Assembly (NCBI RefSeq): GCF_938045225.1
Contig: NZ_CALINL010000171.1
Coordinates: 1 to 11,157 of the forward strand
Reading direction: 5' to 3'
Source of the DNA: an uncultured Campylobacter sp.
Lineage (GTDB): Bacteria > Campylobacterota > Campylobacteria > Campylobacterales > Campylobacteraceae
DNA: 11,157 nt
Below, one piece after another: positions 10,352 through 11,157 of this stretch (within the stretch, counting starts at the first letter, position 1; each line of letters opens with the position of its first letter). Position numbers and translations under genes: made by a program. The notes under the pieces were generated by a model. That model did not search any database, had not been told where the DNA came from, and worked only from the letters and a program-made list of their open reading frames with translations.

Positions 10352-10412
10352 TTTTTGGGGTTTTTGTTTGTGTGGTTAAATTTTTATTATTAGGGTGTGA
10401 AAGAGTCGCTGC
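10352..10412 (-). promoter_or_regulatory. leuL-leuA leader RNA: hairpin arm plus G-free, C-containing stretch
   Basis: Right after the leuL stop the RNA begins GCAGCG, which can pair with the Leu codons above it. From 10406 down to 10352 there are 55 bases with 16 C and no G on the sense strand, then the leuA ribosome site GGA. Such C-over-G, unstructured RNA is the typical setting of a Rho loading site. No GC-rich stem with a U-run is seen between leuL and leuA, so a classical intrinsic attenuator is not evident. The Rho idea is inference. Confidence 0.5.
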
Positions 10413-10469
10413 TTAGCGCAGCAGCAGAAGTAGAGAGAAAAATGCGTTAAATTTGACGTTGCCGTTCAT
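10413..10469 (-). CDS. leuL: Leucine leader peptide controlling leuA
   Basis: An 18-codon reading frame, MNGNVKFNAFFSLLLLLR, with five leucine codons in a row (CTA CTT CTG CTG CTG) followed by one Arg codon and TAA. It has a good ribosome site, AAAAGGAG, four bases before the ATG. The ATG overlaps the pssA stop as ATGA, and leuA begins 70 bases after the TAA. Stalling of ribosomes at these codons when charged tRNA-Leu is scarce is the established principle of leader-peptide attenuation in amino acid operons; here it is inferred from sequence. The two CTG codons near the end can pair with GCAGC just after the stop (GCTGC / GCAGC, 5-base loop), so ribosome position would decide whether that hairpin forms. 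It is too short for ordinary gene finders. Confidence 0.85.
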   Translation of the reverse strand: MNGNVKFNAFFSLLLLLR

Positions 10470-11157
10470 TCGCTCTCCTTTTGGTTTTTTTTGTTTTTAC
10501 ATCTCATAAAAACATAGCGGATTATACCGTAAGAAACATAAACGCTCATTAAAGCCGTAACCGCCTCGATCGGGTAGATATAAATAACCGAAAACGCGAC
10601 CGTAAGGCCGACTAATATGCGTAAAAAATGGGCTTTTTTTAGATCGATTTTTTTAAAGCTAGGGTAGCGGATGTTGCTTACCATCAAAACGGAAAGCAAA
10701 ATTTGCAAAAACAGCAAAAACCACTCGGCACTTCTAGTAAAATCATACTCCAAGCTCAGCCCAACCCAAAATGCAGACACAATGGCCGCCGTTGGTATCG
10801 GAAGGCCGATAAAAACAGACGGCTCGTAGGTGCCGGTCATTACGTTAAACCGAGCAAGTCTAATAGCACCAAAAACTACAAACAGTGCAGCGACTAGCGA
10901 ACCCAAACGCCCAAAGCTGTGTCCGACCGTAAAGTAAAAAAGCATCGCGGGCGCGACGCCGAAAGCTATAATATCGGCAAGACTGTCAAACTCCACGCCG
11001 AATTTTGACGTAGTTTTAGTTAGCCTCGCTACTCGCCCGTCAAGTCCGTCCAGAAAAAGAGACAAAACGATATAAATAATAGCCTTAAAAAAATAGCCGT
11101 TGGCCTCCTCGACCAGTCCTGCGCTAGCCGCGATGTAGCCGCGCACGGAGACGATGA
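10466..11157 (-). CDS. pssA: CDP-diacylglycerol-serine O-phosphatidyltransferase (phosphatidylserine synthase), N-terminus outside window
   Basis: An inner-membrane enzyme that makes phosphatidylserine from CDP-diacylglycerol and serine, the route to phosphatidylethanolamine. The CDP-alcohol phosphatidyltransferase signature is complete: DG, two residues, AR, eight residues, G, three residues, D, three residues, D, within the segment DGRVAR...FDSLAD at about 10973-11038. Several hydrophobic helices follow. A GTG at 11146 could be read as a start, but the frame stays open to the right edge and family members have a further N-terminal helix before this point, so I treat the gene as cut by the window. 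The C-terminus is Lys/Asn-rich and includes an A8 run. The stop TGA overlaps the leuL ATG. Subclass (PssA rather than another CDP-alcohol transferase) rests on overall resemblance to Campylobacterota PssA. Confidence 0.88.
   Translation of the reverse strand, partial: IVSVRGYIAASAGLVEEANGYFFKAIIYIVLSLFLDGLDGRVARLTKTTSKFGVEFDSLADIIAFGVAPAMLFYFTVGHSFGRLGSLVAALFVVFGAIRLARFNVMTGTYEPSVFIGLPIPTAAIVSAFWVGLSLEYDFTRSAEWFLLFLQILLSVLMVSNIRYPSFKKIDLKKAHFLRILVGLTVAFSVIYIYPIEAVTALMSVYVSYGIIRYVFMRCKNKKNQKESE
10521..10526 (-). promoter_or_regulatory. Possible internal promoter (-10 box) for leuL-leuA inside pssA
   Basis: A perfect TATAAT lies in the 3' end of the pssA coding region, about 52 bases before the leuL ATG. 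With an 18-base spacer the -35 position reads ATGAGC (four matches to TTGACA). The start point would be near 10514, giving a roughly 45-base leader before leuL. Because the box is within coding DNA it may be chance, but its place just before the attenuator is fitting. Confidence 0.5.

Noticed and set aside
10343..10412. Classical Rho-independent attenuator in front of leuA
   Set aside because: No GC-rich stem followed by a U-run can be formed in this G-free stretch on the sense strand.
10485..10492. A8 run (T8 on the plus strand) near the 3' end of pssA as a slippage site
   Set aside because: Slippage would change only the last few residues of PssA; the tract is short and in a naturally Lys/Asn-rich tail. 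It would, however, break the ATGA overlap with leuL, so it is only noted.
11146..11157. GTG at 11146 as the true start of pssA
   Set aside because: The frame stays open to the window edge, no ribosome site precedes the GTG, and family members have an N-terminal helix before this point.

Overview
The window reads as chromosomal DNA of a Campylobacter species, probably one of the higher-GC members (C. showae / rectus / curvus / concisus group). The reasons are the protein set, the pairing of serS with a large membrane-anchored TPR gene, AAGGA-type ribosome sites, TATAAT boxes with weak -35 elements, and frequent AAATTT in non-coding DNA. The species assignment is inference.

Left third (1-3971, minus strand): an AT-rich type III restriction-modification operon, mod then res. 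Res is intact as far as it is visible (683 codons) and runs off the left edge. Mod is complete and carries a (TC)13.5 dinucleotide tract inside its coding sequence. Losing or gaining one unit stops translation almost at once, so this is a strong candidate for a phase-variable methyltransferase (phasevarion). It is in the ON frame here. The tract lies 3' of all catalytic motifs, so slippage would remove the C-terminal 130-150 residues and probably uncouple res, instead of abolishing the whole protein.

Middle (4051-7745, plus strand): serS (seryl-tRNA synthetase) overlaps by one base a GTG-started gene for an 798-residue single-pass TPR protein, most likely the flagellar motor scaffold PflB. 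A strong nested hairpin with a T-run closes the unit. A 228-bp gene-free gap (7692-7919) follows; it holds that terminator and further inverted repeats.

Right part (7920-11157, minus strand): transcription runs right to left. pssA (phosphatidylserine synthase, N-terminus outside the window) is followed by leuL, an 18-residue leader peptide I recognise with five consecutive leucine codons. Its ATG overlaps the pssA stop (ATGA). A 55-nt stretch of RNA with no G and 16 C comes next, then leuA (2-isopropylmalate synthase). A TATAAT box inside the 3' end of pssA could drive leuL-leuA alone. This is a leucine-sensing attenuation region without a visible intrinsic terminator. Past a hairpin after leuA (8762-8793) there is a separate gene with an extended -10 promoter, for an exported von Willebrand A domain protein with an intact MIDAS site.

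The two signals that matter most are the phase-variable mod tract (2502-2528) and the leuL attenuation region (10352-10469).
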